Part shown: positions 62,959 to 64,000 of the stretch, piece after piece | Numbering within the stretch: the stretch's first letter is position 1 | How the letters are laid out: each line of letters begins with the position of its first letter | From: Nodularia sphaerocarpa UHCC 0038 | GTDB lineage: Bacteria; Cyanobacteriota; Cyanobacteriia; Cyanobacteriales; Nostocaceae | DNA length: 64,000 nucleotides | Assembly (NCBI RefSeq): GCF_022376295.1 | Contig: NZ_CP060140.1 | Location: 1,740,356 to 1,804,355 of the forward strand | Direction: 5' to 3' | Notes under the pieces: model-generated | What the model was told of the DNA's origin: nothing | The model's input: the letters and a program-made list of their open reading frames with translations, nothing else | The model's database searches: none | Program-made: the position numbers and the translations under genes

Positions 62959-64000
62959 TTAGGCAAGGGTTAAAAAGCCAGTCTGAATCAAGTAGGAAGT
63001 GTAAGTCATCAGTAATTGGGAATCAATTGGCGGACAAACAATAGAACTACCTGCGAGCGCTTTCAGAGTTTGCTGACAGCCAATAGTTGGTCTTCTAGCT
63101 TGCAGGTACAAATCGGGAATAGTCAATTGTTCATCAGACCAGCGTTCTAGTAAAAAAGGACGCAAGGTGTATAAAGGATTCTCTACAGAAGAGACATTAT
63201 TGATTAACTCTGATTGCCATTGTTCATAGGGAATCATTTCTACAGGATAACCAAAACTCCGCACCCATTCAACTAAATCTTTTAAAGAAATGGGTTGAGG
63301 ATGTTGTAAATGGAAAGCCTTACCAATAGATTGTTTCTGTCTTGATAAATAGACAACAGATTTACTTACATAGTCCACAGGGGACATATCCAACATATAA
63401 TCTACATCAGGGAAGCAGCCCATTTGTAGACAGCCCTTCGTCATCAAATTGATAAAATCATGGGTATTACAAATACCTGTTTTGCTATCTCCAGAAATTA
63501 ATGGCGGTCTGTAAATAGTTACAGGTAAACCTCTATCACGAGCCACCTTAACTAACTTTTCTGCCACCCACTTAGTCTGAGAATAGCCCAGATAAATACC
63601 TTCCCAATGGTCAAATTCGTCTTGTTCTTCAACCAAATGACCTGCATAAGCAGTCGATTCAAAAACAGCGATACTGGAAACGTAATGCACAGGCTTGACT
63701 TTAGTCTGACAAGCCAATCTTAAAATTTCTTGAGTTCCTAAAACATTGGCTGTTTTCAGTGCTGAATAAGGATAAACATAATTCAGCAAAGCCGCGCTAT
63801 GATAAATGGTATCAATATTGCCAGCTAAAATGTGGAACTGTTCAGAATCAATACCCAAAAGTGGTTGAGCTAAATCACCAACAATAGCAATAATGCGAGA
63901 ATTAAACTTCTCATCCCAAATAGCATACTGTTCTAAATTCTTTTGCAGTTTTGCTTTGCCTTCTGTTGCATTAGCAGCCCGGACTAAACAATATATATCC
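62959..64000 (-). CDS. hglB: HglB (HetM) heterocyst glycolipid synthase, thioester reductase part, truncated by the window edge
   Basis: The visible 347 codons are the C-terminal part of a larger protein that runs off the right end. They form an NADPH-dependent thioester reductase domain: DIYCLVRAAN at the edge, HSAALLNYVYPYSALKTANV, YVSSIAVFESTAY, YSQTKWVAEKLV (YxxxK) and TIYRPPLISGD. In Anabaena, HglB also has an acyl-carrier domain N-terminal to this, expected beyond the window. The in-frame TTG at 63858 is not a start. The gene supplies fatty alcohol for heterocyst glycolipids, with HetI activating its carrier domain. The stop is at 62959. Confidence 0.9.
   Translation of the reverse strand, partial: DIYCLVRAANATEGKAKLQKNLEQYAIWDEKFNSRIIAIVGDLAQPLLGIDSEQFHILAGNIDTIYHSAALLNYVYPYSALKTANVLGTQEILRLACQTKVKPVHYVSSIAVFESTAYAGHLVEEQDEFDHWEGIYLGYSQTKWVAEKLVKVARDRGLPVTIYRPPLISGDSKTGICNTHDFINLMTKGCLQMGCFPDVDYMLDMSPVDYVSKSVVYLSRQKQSIGKAFHLQHPQPISLKDLVEWVRSFGYPVEMIPYEQWQSELINNVSSVENPLYTLRPFLLERWSDEQLTIPDLYLQARRPTIGCQQTLKALAGSSIVCPPIDSQLLMTYTSYLIQTGFLTLA

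Noticed and set aside
62959..63858. A separate 299-residue reductase starting at 63858
   Set aside because: The supposed start is an internal TTG; the frame stays open to the window edge with thioester-reductase sequence (DIYCLVRAAN), so the gene continues beyond.

Overview
This window comes from a filamentous, heterocyst-forming cyanobacterium of the Nostocales (Nostoc/Anabaena/Nodularia type). The evidence is a patA-type heterocyst pattern gene at the left end and, at the right end, the hetI / short-chain dehydrogenase / hglB (hetM) cluster in the order known from Anabaena. Oxygenic-phototroph genes lie between them: chlP, ndhH, a high-light-inducible protein and an FtsH2-type protease. The octamer GCGATCGC (HIP1) is frequent, and heptamer-type short tandem repeats are typical of this group.

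Layout. 1-3.1 kb: a truncated RluA-family pseudouridine synthase, a long non-coding stretch and patA. 3.3-11.5 kb, all minus strand: a single-chain restriction-modification enzyme, ftsH, a secreted protein, gltX and tRNA-Asp. 11.6-18.1 kb, minus strand: two tandem paralogous Ser/Thr kinases, a phytase-like secreted protein, a DoxX protein and an NDH-2-like dehydrogenase. 18.4-26.4 kb: housekeeping and accessory genes (RecB-like nuclease, class V aminotransferase, glycosyltransferase-like protein, hisC, GNAT, TetR). 26.4-33.1 kb: a rhomboid-fold protein without its catalytic residues, two more kinases (one with ten TPRs, one with altered HRD and DFG motifs) and a membrane-linked GTPase. 33.4-36.4 kb: ndhH, rsmH and a 58-residue high-light-inducible protein. 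36.4-47.8 kb: a cyclic-nucleotide-domain / degenerate sigma-54-AAA / polyferredoxin fusion, an FHA-PAS-GAF-GGDEF-EAL protein, a class A PBP, folK, a Nudix hydrolase, a HAD hydrolase and a second NDH-2-like enzyme. 48.2-51.3 kb: a second single-chain restriction-modification enzyme. 51.5-57.4 kb: tRNA-Gly, an HD-domain protein, a peptide-type ABC permease, chlP, a YidD protein with a cysteine-ladder tail, and cysA. 57.4-60.8 kb: a 1.2-kb non-coding stretch, then two secreted proteins, one with a PEP-CTERM sorting signal. 60.9-64 kb: hetI, an SDR in the hetN slot and hglB (truncated by the window edge).

The intergenic DNA is rich in repeats: a family of C-rich/G-rich hairpins (nine loci), a 28-bp palindrome (three copies), two MITE-like elements with 17-bp inverted ends, and many short tandem repeats, some of which run into the 3' ends of genes.

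No CRISPR array, rRNA, prophage or intact insertion sequence was seen. The most interesting items are the YidD protein with cysteines every five residues, the CNB/AAA/polyferredoxin fusion without a working sigma-54 module, the hetN-slot SDR without the RGSGR peptide, the paired helicase-less ISP-like restriction enzymes, and the MITE-like and nested repeats.
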